The translations under genes were made by a program, and so were the position numbers. Source: Azohydromonas aeria (GTDB taxonomy: Bacteria > Pseudomonadota > Gammaproteobacteria > Burkholderiales > Burkholderiaceae_C). Taken from it: 64,000 bases of DNA. The stretch is from assembly GCF_009760915.1 (NCBI RefSeq), contig NZ_VIDQ01000017.1, positions 1 to 64,000 on the forward strand, read 5' to 3'. Numbering within the stretch: position 1 is the stretch's first letter; each line of letters starts with the position of its first letter. The notes under the pieces were generated by a model. That model saw only the letters and a list, made by a program, of their open reading frames with translations, searched no databases and was not told the origin of the DNA. This document shows positions 18,073-26,572 of the stretch, piece by piece.

Positions 18073-20322
18073 ATGAACCTGCCGCTGCCGCCGGACGCGG
18101 ACGAAGGCCTGGAGCAGCCGCGCGTGCTGCTGGTGGACGACGACCTGGTGCAGCTCATGCTCACGGGGCAGGCGCTGCGCCAGCAGGGGTTCGAGGTCAC
18201 CGAGGCCGACGGCGGTGCCGCGGCGCTCAAGCAGCTGGTCGAGGCGCCCTTCGACATCGTGGTGCTCGACGCGCTCATGCCCGACGTGGACGGCTTCGAG
18301 ACCTGCCGCCGGCTGCGCGCCACGCCGGGCTTCGAGCACCTGCCCGTGCTCATGCTCACCGGGCTCAACGACGACGCCTCGATCAAGCGCGCCTACCAGG
18401 CCGGCGCCACCGACTTCTACGTCAAGAGCCCGCAGTGGAGCCTGCTGGCCGGGCGGCTGCAGTACCTGCTGCGCAGCGCGCGCACGCGCCGCGAGCTCGA
18501 GCGCAGCCAGGCGCGGCTGGCGCGCGCGCAGGACCTTGCGCGCATGGGCAGCTTCGACTGGAAGCACCCGGCCGACGGGCACCCGGGTGCGCTGCTGATG
18601 TCGCCCGAAGGGCTGCGCGTGTTCGGCTATGCCGCGGGCGACCGCCCGGGGCTGTACCACCTGCTGCGCCTGGCCGAGCGCAGCGACCGTGCCGGGCTGC
18701 TGCGGCTGCTGCGCGACGCGCTGGCGCACGGCTCGGTGCTGGCCACCGACGTGCCGGTGACGCTGCCCGACGGGCGCCACCGCGTGCTGCACCTGGAGGC
18801 CGAGCCCGAGTTCAACGAGCACGGCACGCAGACTGGCTACACCGGCATCGTCCAGGACGTGACGGAGCGCCGCGTGGCCGAGGACAAGATCCGCCACCTG
18901 GCCAACTTCGACGCCCTGACCGGGCTGCCCAACCGGCGCCAGCTGCTGTGGCGCGCCGACCGCGCCATCGAGCACGGGCGGCGCCTGGGGCACTCGGCGG
19001 CGCTGCTGCTCATCGACCTGGACCGCTTCAAGGTCATCAACGACACCCTCGGCCACTCCGCCGGCGACGAGCTCCTGATGGAGGTGGGCCGGCGCCTGAA
19101 GGCCTGCGTGCGCCACTGCGACACGGTGCAGGAGGGCACGCTGGAGGCGGTGGGCTCGCGCTCGCACCGCTCGCTCGAAGCGGTGGGGCGCCTGGGCGGC
19201 GACGAGTTCGTGGCGCTGCTGCCCGAGGTGCTCGACGAGAGCGACGCGCAGCGCGTGGCCGACCGCATCCTGGAAGTGATGCGCGAGCCGATCTTCGTCG
19301 GCGGCCAGGAATGCTTCGTCACGGCCAGCGTGGGCATCGCGCTGTACCCGCGCGACGGCGCCACGGTGGCCGACCTGATGCGCAACTCCGACGTGGCGAT
19401 GTACGCCGTGAAGGCGCAGGGGCGCAACGCCGCGTCGAGCTACAGCCCGATGCTGGCCGGGCGCGGGCGCGAGAAGCTGGAGCTGGAGAGCGCGCTGCAC
19501 AAGGCCATCGAGCGCGACGAGCTGGTGATGTACTACCAGCCCAAGGTGGACGTGCGCGACGGCCGCATGGTGGGCGTGGAAGCGCTCATGCGCTGGCAGC
19601 GCGGGCGCACGCTGGTGTCGCCGGCGGAGTTCATCCCGCTGGCCGAGGAGACCGGGCTGATCGTGCCGATGTCGGAATGGGCGCTGCACGAGGCGGCGCG
19701 CCAGGCCAAGCGCTGGGAGCTGAACTTCGGCTTCAGCGACGCCATTGCCGTGAACCTGCCCAACCGCCTCTTCGAGCGCTCCGACCTGGTGCAGCACATC
19801 GAGCGCGCGGTGGGCGAGTACGGCGTCAAGACCAGCGCGATCCAGCTGGAGATCACCGAGACCGGGCTGATGAAGGAGCTGCAGGAGGTGATCCCCTCGC
19901 TGCACCGGCTCAACGAGATCGGCGTGCAGATCGCCATCGACGACTTCGGCACCGGCTACTCGTCGCTGGCCTACCTCACGACGCTGCCGATCTCGGAACT
20001 CAAGATCGACCGCAGCTTCGTGCGCGACCTGGGCGTGACGCCGCAGAGCGCGGCCGTGATCACGGCCATCATCGCGCTGGCGCGCACGCTCAAGCTGCGC
20101 GTGGTGGCCGAAGGGGTGGAGTCGCTGCGCCAGCTGGAGGTGCTCAACCGGCTGGGCTGCACCATCATGCAGGGCTACCTGTTCAGCCGGCCGTGCCTGG
20201 CCGCGGAGCTGGAGCGCTGGCTGGCGCAGGTGATGGTGCCGCGCAAGGCGGCGTGGATGGCGGCCATGGGGCACGTGGCCGAGCCGGCCGCGGCGGCGGT
20301 GCCGCGGGCGGCGGCGGGCTGA
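18073..20322 (+). CDS. REC-GGDEF-EAL response regulator (cyclic-di-GMP turnover)
   Basis: 749 residues. REC domain at about 15-135 with acidic DDD at 22-24 and phosphoacceptor D66 (VVLDALMPD). A coiled stretch and a PAS-like region follow (about 140-268). GGDEF domain about 275-440 has an intact GGDEF at 375-379; EAL domain about 465-725 keeps EALMRW (503), DDFGTGYSSL and the metal-site residues, so both cyclase and phosphodiesterase activity are possible. Just before GGDEF, residues 354-372 are an unusual insert holding LEAVG twice. The inhibitory RxxD site reads RSLE. It follows an HPt gene and the flagellar run, suggesting control of motility. Confidence 0.92.
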   Translation: MNLPLPPDADEGLEQPRVLLVDDDLVQLMLTGQALRQQGFEVTEADGGAAALKQLVEAPFDIVVLDALMPDVDGFETCRRLRATPGFEHLPVLMLTGLNDDASIKRAYQAGATDFYVKSPQWSLLAGRLQYLLRSARTRRELERSQARLARAQDLARMGSFDWKHPADGHPGALLMSPEGLRVFGYAAGDRPGLYHLLRLAERSDRAGLLRLLRDALAHGSVLATDVPVTLPDGRHRVLHLEAEPEFNEHGTQTGYTGIVQDVTERRVAEDKIRHLANFDALTGLPNRRQLLWRADRAIEHGRRLGHSAALLLIDLDRFKVINDTLGHSAGDELLMEVGRRLKACVRHCDTVQEGTLEAVGSRSHRSLEAVGRLGGDEFVALLPEVLDESDAQRVADRILEVMREPIFVGGQECFVTASVGIALYPRDGATVADLMRNSDVAMYAVKAQGRNAASSYSPMLAGRGREKLELESALHKAIERDELVMYYQPKVDVRDGRMVGVEALMRWQRGRTLVSPAEFIPLAEETGLIVPMSEWALHEAARQAKRWELNFGFSDAIAVNLPNRLFERSDLVQHIERAVGEYGVKTSAIQLEITETGLMKELQEVIPSLHRLNEIGVQIAIDDFGTGYSSLAYLTTLPISELKIDRSFVRDLGVTPQSAAVITAIIALARTLKLRVVAEGVESLRQLEVLNRLGCTIMQGYLFSRPCLAAELERWLAQVMVPRKAAWMAAMGHVAEPAAAAVPRAAAG

Positions 20323-20361
20323 GGCGGCCGGGGCTTCAGCGCCCAGGCGCCGCCCGGTCCG

Positions 20362-20670
20362 TCATTCGCCCTCGTCTCCCAGGGGCATCGCCACCGGTGC
20401 CGGCATGCGCGCGGCGGGAGCCGGGGTGTCGAAGGCGCGTCCTTGCGCACCCGTGCCGGTGCTCAGGGAGGCGCTGCGCTGTGCCATGGGCGACCAGTTG
20501 CCCGGCGCGTAATCTGTCTGAAGCCGCTGTAGCTCGCCGCTGGCCTGGGCTCTCATCACCTCGGCCCTGACCTGGGCGCGCGTCCGCGGTTGGTCCTGCG
20601 CCTGGGCCACGAGCGCCGTAAAGGCGAGCGTGGCGGCTGCGAGCAGGGCGACGTGGGGCATGGTTCGCAT
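20362..20670 (-). CDS. DUF4148-family secreted small protein
   Basis: 102 residues. Signal peptide MRTMPHVALLAAATLAFTALVAQAQ is followed by the DUF4148 motif TRAQVRAEVMRAQASGEL. Members are periplasmic or secreted proteins of unknown function that are common in Burkholderiales. The remainder is Pro/Ala-rich and probably disordered. A paralogue with two such motifs lies at 47923-48354. It converges with the REC-GGDEF-EAL gene. Confidence 0.85.
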   Translation of the reverse strand: MRTMPHVALLAAATLAFTALVAQAQDQPRTRAQVRAEVMRAQASGELQRLQTDYAPGNWSPMAQRSASLSTGTGAQGRAFDTPAPAARMPAPVAMPLGDEGE

Positions 20671-20850
20671 GGAAGACCTCCTGCGCCGGCGGGATGCCGG
20701 TCAATTCAAGGTAGGCGAGGGCGCGAGGCGGGGCGAAAGGCTTTGGTCACTGCCGGGAGAGCGCGGCGAGTTCTCGCGAAAGTAGGTGCAGAACGACGTG
20801 AGGCCAGGGTCACGCGCAGCAGGGCTTTAAACGTATCTACAATTAATCGC

Positions 20851-21102
20851 ATGGACACGCGGCTGACCTGGGACGAAGCGAAGCGCCGTAGCAACCTGCA
20901 CAAGCACGGCCTGGACTTCGCGGACGCTTCTGAGGTGCTTGAGTCGCGCTACCGGCTGGATGTGCTGGAGTTGCGCAGTGGCGAGGAGCGGGTCCGGTCG
21001 ATGTCCTACGCGCTGGGCTTCCTGGCGGTGCTGACGGTGGTGCACACCGAGCGCGACGGCGCAACGCGCGTCATCAGCTTCCGCAGGGCAAGCCGTGAGT
21101 AA
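20851..21102 (+). CDS. brnT: BrnT-type ribonuclease toxin
   Basis: 83 residues. BrnT is a small RelE-fold ribonuclease toxin. The family start WDEAKRRSNLHKHGLDFADA and the C-terminal RVISFRRASRE (conserved RxISxRxA) are clear. The ATG at 20851 follows an AT-rich promoter-like stretch. The stop lies 13 bases before the start of the antitoxin gene. The pair is the usual toxin-first type II arrangement. Confidence 0.92.
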   Translation: MDTRLTWDEAKRRSNLHKHGLDFADASEVLESRYRLDVLELRSGEERVRSMSYALGFLAVLTVVHTERDGATRVISFRRASRE

Positions 21103-21115
21103 AGGGAGACCTACG

Positions 21116-21430
21116 ATGCCTGGCTCGAAGACGAATTCGATGACGCCTGAGGACGTGAAGCAGGCCGTGCGGGAACTGCCCGCGAGCACTGATTACGTGT
21201 GGGACGGGCAGGACGAGGACGACCGGCCTGCCACCGCCGAGGAACTGCAGGCCGCGCTGGCGGCGGCACGCCGGCGCCGTGGCCGTCCTGCCGGCTCAGG
21301 CACCAAGGAGCAAGTGGCGCTGCGGGTGGACCGGGACGTGCTGGCTGCCTTCCGCGCCGGCGGTCCGGGCTGGCAGACGCGCATGAACGATGCGCTCAGG
21401 GACTGGCTGCGAACTCACCCGCAGAAGTGA
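21116..21430 (+). CDS. brnA: BrnA-type antitoxin
   Basis: 104 residues. BrnA binds BrnT and represses the operon through a C-terminal ribbon-helix-helix fold, here KEQVALRVDRDVLAAFRAGGP and WQTRMNDALRDWL. The ATG at 21116 is chosen because AAAGGGAG sits eight bases before it; a GTG at 21095, overlapping brnT, would add seven residues. The N-terminal part is acidic and Ala-rich. Confidence 0.9.
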   Translation: MPGSKTNSMTPEDVKQAVRELPASTDYVWDGQDEDDRPATAEELQAALAAARRRRGRPAGSGTKEQVALRVDRDVLAAFRAGGPGWQTRMNDALRDWLRTHPQK

Positions 21431-21447
21431 CGCTGTTGACGCGTGTC

Positions 21448-21537
21448 TGGCGGAAGCGGTGGGATTCGAACCCACGGAGGGGATCAACCCTCGCCGGTTT
21501 TCAAGACCGGTGCCTTAAACCGCTCGGCCACGCTTCC
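21448..21537 (-). tRNA. tRNA-Ser (UGA), CCA encoded
   Basis: 90-base class II tRNA. Acceptor GGAAGCG pairs with CGCTTCC; the anticodon loop CTTGAAA carries TGA; there is a long variable arm and the T-loop TTCGAATC. CCA is encoded at the 3' end. It lies between brnTA (+) and btuF (-). Confidence 0.97.
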
Positions 21538-21576
21538 TGTGTTTCCGCGCATCGCGCCACGCGGCGCAACGGGGAA

Positions 21577-21610
21577 GGGCGCGATTGTCGCATCTTCCAC
21601 GCGCCCTTTT
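21577..21610 (+). terminator. weak hairpin terminator candidate
   Basis: GGGCGCG (21577-21583) pairs with CGCGCCC (21600-21606) and TTTT follows on the plus strand. The 16-base loop makes it weak. It lies just after the 3' end of btuF. Confidence 0.35.
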
Positions 21611-21617
21611 CGCCGCC

Positions 21618-22532
21618 TCAGGGCGTGCGCGAGCGCACCTCGTCGAGCCGCCGGCACAGCTCGGTGGCGCCTTGCAGCAGCCGGTCGGTCGGGCGGTGCA
21701 GGGTGTCGGCGTCGAGCAGCAGCAGCGCGTCATGGCGCACGGCGCGCAGCGCGCCGATCTCGCGCCAGCGTGCCAGCGGCGCGTCGCCGCCGCTGTCCTG
21801 GCGCGAGGCCGCGATCGCGTCCGGGTCGGCCGCCACCACCGCCTCCTCGCTCACCGTCGGCGTGAGCGGCCCGAGCCCGGCGAAGACGTTGCGCGCGCCG
21901 CACAGCGCCAGCGCCTGGCTGATGAAGTGCGCCCCGTTGACGGTGAGCAGCGGCCGTTTCCAGACCTGGTAGAAGACCCGCAGCTCGCGCCGCCCGGCGT
22001 ATTGCCGGCGCAGTGCGCTCAACCCGTCCTCGTAGCGCCGCGCCGCGGCTTCGGCCGTGGCGGGCGTGTCGGCCAGCGTGCCCAGGCGGCGCAGCGTGGC
22101 GGCCACGTCCTCCAGGCGCTGCAGCCGGCTGAAGTAGAGCGGCAGCTTCAGCGCCTGCAGCCGCTGAAGCTGGCGCGCGGCGGTGCCGTCGGCCCAGACC
22201 AGCACCAGGTCCGGGCGCAGCGCCACGATGCGCTCCAGGTCCAGTTGCGCGCTGTCGCCCACGCGCGGCAGGCGCCGCGCCGCGGCGGGGAAGTCGCTCC
22301 AGGCGTCCACGCCCACGACGCGCTCGCCCAGCCCGGCGGCGAACAGCAGCTCGGTCAGGTGCGGCGCCAGGCTGACGATGCGCCGCGCCCCCTGCGGCAG
22401 CGCGAGCGCGTGGCCCTCGTCATCCACCAGGCGCGGCGCCGGCGCGGCGGCCGCACCGGCCGTCCCGAGAGCCACGGCCAGCGCCAGCGCCGCGGCGCGC
22501 AGCCGGGGTCCGGGAAAGCGGCATCCGGCCAT
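21618..22532 (-). CDS. btuF: BtuF-like periplasmic cobalamin-binding protein
   Basis: 304 residues with a signal peptide (ALALAVALGTAGAAAA). Cluster-A, helical-backbone binding protein of vitamin B12 or iron-chelate ABC importers: RRIVSLAPHLTELLFAAG and DLVLVW are family landmarks. It is the last gene of btuB-btuC-btuD-btuF, whose mRNA begins with a cobalamin riboswitch, which supports B12 over siderophore. The start codon lies six bases after the btuD stop. Confidence 0.9.
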   Translation of the reverse strand: MAGCRFPGPRLRAAALALAVALGTAGAAAAPAPRLVDDEGHALALPQGARRIVSLAPHLTELLFAAGLGERVVGVDAWSDFPAAARRLPRVGDSAQLDLERIVALRPDLVLVWADGTAARQLQRLQALKLPLYFSRLQRLEDVAATLRRLGTLADTPATAEAAARRYEDGLSALRRQYAGRRELRVFYQVWKRPLLTVNGAHFISQALALCGARNVFAGLGPLTPTVSEEAVVAADPDAIAASRQDSGGDAPLARWREIGALRAVRHDALLLLDADTLHRPTDRLLQGATELCRRLDEVRSRTP

Positions 22533-22537
22533 GGGAC

Positions 22538-23314
22538 TCAATCCGCGACGAAGACGGTGCGGCCCTCGACCATGCCGCGGCGCACGCGGTGGCCGAAGGC
22601 CTCGGACAGGGCCGCCGCGCTCATCACCGTGTCGGCCTCTCCCGCCCGCGGCGCGACGCCGGGCCGGCCCAGCAGCAGCGCATGCGTGGCGAAGCGGTGG
22701 GCGAGGTTGAAGTCGTGGATGGACAGCAGCACGGCATGGCCCTCGCGCGCGGCCAGCGCGCGCAGGTGCGCCAGCACGGCCACCTGGTGCGGCAGGTCCA
22801 GGTGCGCCAGCGGCTCGTCGAGCATGAGCAGCCGCGGGGCCTGCGCCAGCAGCGCGGCGATGCCCACGCGCTGGCGCTCGCCGCCGGAGAGGCCGCGCAC
22901 GTCGCGCGCCTCGAAGCCGTGCAGGTCCACCGCGGCCAGCGCGGCGCGGGCGATGCTGCGGTCGTCCTCGGTCTCCCAGCCCCAGCGCGGCAGGTGCGGA
23001 TGGCGCCCGGTGAGCACCACGTCGAGCACCGGCGCGCCGAAGGCGTCGTGCAGCTGCTGCGGCAGCAGCCCGCGCCGGCGCGCAGCCTCCAGCGCGCTCC
23101 ACCGCGCCAGCGGCCGGCCGTCGAGCCGGATCGAGCCGGCCTGCGCCGGCCGCAGCCCGGCCAGCGCGTGCAGTAGCGTGCTCTTGCCGCTGCCGTTGGG
23201 GCCCAGCAGCGCCCAGCACTGGCCGGGATCCACTCGAAGATCGAATTGCTCCAGCAGCGTGCGCGTGCCGGCGCGCAGCGCCAGGGCGTCGGCTTCCAGC
23301 AGCGGCGCCGTCAT
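22538..23314 (-). CDS. btuD: BtuD-like ABC transporter ATPase
   Basis: 258 residues. ABC ATPase that powers import through the BtuC-type permease. Walker A GPNGSGKST (38-46), Q-loop LLPQQL, signature LSGGERQRVGIA, Walker B LLMLDEP and the switch histidine in SIHDFN are all intact. The start overlaps the permease stop (ATGA), which supports co-translation. Residues about 92-105 are longer than in E. coli BtuD, as in the FepC-like subgroup. Confidence 0.92.
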   Translation of the reverse strand: MTAPLLEADALALRAGTRTLLEQFDLRVDPGQCWALLGPNGSGKSTLLHALAGLRPAQAGSIRLDGRPLARWSALEAARRRGLLPQQLHDAFGAPVLDVVLTGRHPHLPRWGWETEDDRSIARAALAAVDLHGFEARDVRGLSGGERQRVGIAALLAQAPRLLMLDEPLAHLDLPHQVAVLAHLRALAAREGHAVLLSIHDFNLAHRFATHALLLGRPGVAPRAGEADTVMSAAALSEAFGHRVRRGMVEGRTVFVAD

Positions 23315-24312
23315 CGCCGGGCCCCCTCTCCGCGCAGCAGCAGCGCGATGAAGGCCGGCGCGCCGACGAGCGCCATGACCACGCCCACGGGCAACTGCTG
23401 GGGCGCCACGACGGTGCGCGCCAGCGTGTCGGCCAGCAGCAGCAGCGTGCCGCCGCCCAGGGCGCAGGCCGGCAGCAGCACGCGCTGGTCGTTGCCCACG
23501 AGCAGGCGCAGCGCATGCGGCACCACCAGCCCGACGAAGCCGACCGTGCCGGCGCCGGCCACCGCCACCGCGCTGGCCAGCGAGGCCAGCACGTACAGCC
23601 GCCGGCGCAGCCGGGTCACTTCCACGCCCAGCGCCTGCGCGCCGGCGGCGCCGCGCAGCAGCAGGTTGAGCTCGCGCGCCAGCGGCCAGGCCAGCAGCAG
23701 CAGCAGCGCCAGCGCCGCCAGCGGCCAGGCCGGCGCGTCGGCGCCGGCGAGGTCGCCGCTGAGCCAGAACAGCATGCCGCGCAGCTGCCCTTCGGGCACA
23801 AGCGTGAGCAGCAGCAGCGTCACGGCCGCCCACAGCGCGGCCAGCATCACGCCGGTGAGCAGCAGCCGCGGCACGCCGCCCTCGCTCTCGCCGAGGTGCG
23901 GCTGCCAGGCGCGCCGCGCCAGGCCGAAGAGCAGCAGCGTCGAGCCCAGCGCACCGGCGAAGGCGCCCAGCTGCAGGGTGAGCATGCCGCCGCCGAGCAT
24001 CAGCGCCAGGAGGGAGCCCACCGCCGCGCCGCCGGAGGTGCCCAGCACGTAGGGGTCGGCCAGCGGGTTGCGCAGCAGCACCTGCATCAAGGCGCCTGCC
24101 AGCGCCAGCAGCGCGCCGCAGGCGAAGGCCGAGAGCGCGCGCGGCAGCCGCAGCGCGTGCAGCACCTGCGCCGCGGGGCTGTCGTCGGGGTGCAGCAGCA
24201 GCCGCGGCAGGTCGCGCAGCGCGATGTCGCTGCTGCCGCTGGCCAGCGCCACGCCCAGCGCCGCGGCGGCCACCAGGGCCAGCAGCAGCCAGAGGCGCAG
24301 GGCGCGGGGCAT
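23311..24312 (-). CDS. btuC: BtuC-like ABC transporter permease (FecCD family)
   Basis: 333 residues, around ten hydrophobic helices, family length. FecCD permeases import B12 or ferric chelates as dimers. The conserved segments RLPRALSAFACGALLALAGA, NPLADPYVLGTSGGA and the EAA-like GFVGLVVPHALRLLVGNDQR loop are present. It overlaps the ATPase start by four bases and follows btuB by 22 bases. Confidence 0.92.
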   Translation of the reverse strand: MPRALRLWLLLALVAAAALGVALASGSSDIALRDLPRLLLHPDDSPAAQVLHALRLPRALSAFACGALLALAGALMQVLLRNPLADPYVLGTSGGAAVGSLLALMLGGGMLTLQLGAFAGALGSTLLLFGLARRAWQPHLGESEGGVPRLLLTGVMLAALWAAVTLLLLTLVPEGQLRGMLFWLSGDLAGADAPAWPLAALALLLLLAWPLARELNLLLRGAAGAQALGVEVTRLRRRLYVLASLASAVAVAGAGTVGFVGLVVPHALRLLVGNDQRVLLPACALGGGTLLLLADTLARTVVAPQQLPVGVVMALVGAPAFIALLLRGEGARR

Positions 24313-24334
24313 GGTCGGTCAGCGAACGGCGCGC

Positions 24335-26209
24335 TTACTTCGGCGCGTATTCCAGCGCGACGAAGAGGTTGCGGCCGGGCGTGTTGTAGCCGTGGGCCAG
24401 CTCGTAACCCTTGTCGGTCAGGTTGTTCAGGCGGGCCAGCACGCTGAGCTCGGGCGTGAGGGCATAGGCAGCCTTGAGATTGAGCAGCACGTAGCCGCCC
24501 AGCCGGTTGGTGTTGGACAGCTCGTTGAAGCGTGCCCCGCTGCCGACCACCTCTACGCCGGCACGCCAGGGGCCGGGCGTCCAGTCCAGCCCGGCGCTGC
24601 CGAAGCGGCGTGCGCGCCGCGGCAGCAGGTGGTCCGTGGCGGTGTCCTCGGGCTGCTGGAAGGTGGCCTCGGCATGCGCGCTCCACTGCGCCGTGCGCCA
24701 GCCCGCGTCCAGCGTGGCGCCGCGGCTGCGCGCGGCATTGACGTTGATCACGGTGCTGAAGGTGGCCGGGTCGATGGCGATCAGGTTGCGGATGCGGTTG
24801 CGGAACAGCGTCAGCCCGCCGCGCAGCGTGCCGTCGTCGTAGCGCGCGGCGGCTTCCACGTTGCGCGAGCGCTCGGGGCGCAGGTCCGGATTGCCGAAGA
24901 AGAATTCCGACTGGTAGTAGAGGTCGTTGAAGCTGGGCGCCTTGAACGCCGTGCCGGCCGCCGCCGACAGGCGCCAGGCCGGCGCAAGCTGGTAGCCGTA
25001 GCCCAGGCGTCCAGTGGTGTCACCGCCGAACTGCGAGTTGTCGTCGTGCCGCACCGAGGTTTCCAGCCGGTGCGCGCCCAGCGCCGCGGCGTAGCTGCCG
25101 AAAGCCGAGCGCACGATGCGGCGGGTCTGCGCGTAGGACGTGTTGCTGTCCACCTGCTCGCGGCGCCACTCCAGGCCCGCGGCGAGCGTGCCCACCGGCA
25201 GGGTGAAGTCGTTTTGCCAGGTCAGCTGGTCCTGGTCAGTGCGAAAGCGCGAAGGGAAGTCGCCTCGGGTCTTGTAGTCGTCGGTGCCGCGCGCCAGCAG
25301 CACGCGGCTGGTCCAGGCTTGCGTGACGCGGTTGCGGCTCTCCAGTGACAAGCCCGAGAGGCGCTGCTCCACCACGTCGTTGGCGAGCGGGCCCTGATCG
25401 AACTGGGTGCGGCCCTCGCTGGCCCAGCCGCGTGCCGAAAGCGTGTGGCCCTGGGCCCAGTCGTGCGAGACGCTGCCGCCGAGGTTGCGGTTGCGGTAGC
25501 CATCGCGGTCAGCATTGAACTGCTGGTAGATCGCCGGGGTGCCCGGCGCATCGATGGCGGGATTGGTGGCCGAGAAGCCATCCGTGCGCTTGTAGCCGGC
25601 GCGCAGCGACACGCTGGTGTCGCCGAAGCGCCGGCCGATGCCGGCCGAGGCTTCGCGCGTGTCCCAGCGGCCCGCGCCCACACGGGCCTCGGTGTGCTCG
25701 CCCTGCTTGGTGAAGATCTGGATCACACCGCCGATGGCGTCTGCCCCGTAGAGGCTGCTGGCCGGGCCGCGCAGCACCTCGATGCGCTCGATCTGGTTGA
25801 CCGGCAGGTGCTCGAAGGCGTTGCTGCCGGCAGTGGCGGAGCTGACGCGCACGCCGTCCACCAGCACCACGACATGGTTGGCGTTGGCACCGCGCAGGAA
25901 CACGCTGGAGAGCTGGCCGGGGCCGCCGTTGCTGGCAATCTCGGCGCCGGCAAAGGTCTGCAGCAGCTCGGTGACGGACATCGCGCCGGCGTCGCGGATC
26001 TGCTGCGCGTCGATCACGCGCACGTCGGCCAGCGCCTGGCTCACCGGCTGCGCGATGCGCGTGGCCGTCACCACCACCGGCTGCGCCGGAGAGTCGGCCG
26101 CCGCGACGGTCCAGGGTTGCAGCGCGGCCTCGGCGGCACTGGCGATCGGCGTGAGGGCGAGCAGGGACAGGCCGCACAGCGCGGCGCCCCGGAAGGACAT
26201 GGACTTCAT
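24335..26209 (-). CDS. btuB: TonB-dependent vitamin B12 receptor BtuB-like
   Basis: 624 residues. Outer-membrane TonB-dependent transporter. A signal peptide (to ASAAEA, about 28) is followed by a TonB-box-like PVVVTATR (about 43-50), a plug with VRVIDAQQIRDAG and VFLRGANANHVVVLVDGVRV, and a beta-barrel ending in NLFVALEYAPK. The length matches E. coli BtuB (614). The 352-base leader upstream contains a cobalamin riboswitch, so B12 is the expected ligand. Confidence 0.93.
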   Translation of the reverse strand: MKSMSFRGAALCGLSLLALTPIASAAEAALQPWTVAAADSPAQPVVVTATRIAQPVSQALADVRVIDAQQIRDAGAMSVTELLQTFAGAEIASNGGPGQLSSVFLRGANANHVVVLVDGVRVSSATAGSNAFEHLPVNQIERIEVLRGPASSLYGADAIGGVIQIFTKQGEHTEARVGAGRWDTREASAGIGRRFGDTSVSLRAGYKRTDGFSATNPAIDAPGTPAIYQQFNADRDGYRNRNLGGSVSHDWAQGHTLSARGWASEGRTQFDQGPLANDVVEQRLSGLSLESRNRVTQAWTSRVLLARGTDDYKTRGDFPSRFRTDQDQLTWQNDFTLPVGTLAAGLEWRREQVDSNTSYAQTRRIVRSAFGSYAAALGAHRLETSVRHDDNSQFGGDTTGRLGYGYQLAPAWRLSAAAGTAFKAPSFNDLYYQSEFFFGNPDLRPERSRNVEAAARYDDGTLRGGLTLFRNRIRNLIAIDPATFSTVINVNAARSRGATLDAGWRTAQWSAHAEATFQQPEDTATDHLLPRRARRFGSAGLDWTPGPWRAGVEVVGSGARFNELSNTNRLGGYVLLNLKAAYALTPELSVLARLNNLTDKGYELAHGYNTPGRNLFVALEYAPK

Positions 26210-26317
26210 CGGACTTGGACACTCCGGCAGCCAGCGTCCCCGCAGGCTGCAGTGGCATGGGGCCGCGGCGCCCGGACGACTGCGTGTCCGGACCTGCCGC
26301 GGCGGCGAGGCTTTCGA

Positions 26318-26562
26318 GGCCGGTATCCGGGCTCGCAGGCCGCGCGCGGTGGTTCAGGAGAACGATCGCGCGCCTCGTGCACATCGCCTTCCCACGGGCT
26401 GCGAACCCGCAGTGGCTTGGAGTGATGTCCGATCCGGCCTGCCTACCGGTGCGGGGGCAGCGCAGGCCTGGACGGCGTCAGCGGGCCCTCGTTGCCGAAG
26501 AGCCGCCGCGCCGCTGCACCTGCTTCCCGTTCAACCTCCGGGACAACCCGGGGGCACCTGAA
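26318..26562 (-). promoter_or_regulatory. cobalamin riboswitch in the btuB leader
   Basis: Read on the minus strand, the AdoCbl-riboswitch landmarks occur in order: a 5' segment near CAGGTGCC and GGGAAGCAGGTG (26515-26560), GCCACTG (26410-26416), GGGAAGGC (26386-26393) and the B12 box AGCCCGGATACCGGCC (26318-26333). The btuB start is 109 bases further on. Binding of coenzyme B12 should reduce btuB-btuCDF expression. Exact ends are estimates. Confidence 0.9.
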
Positions 26563-26572
26563 GCGGCGCGCA

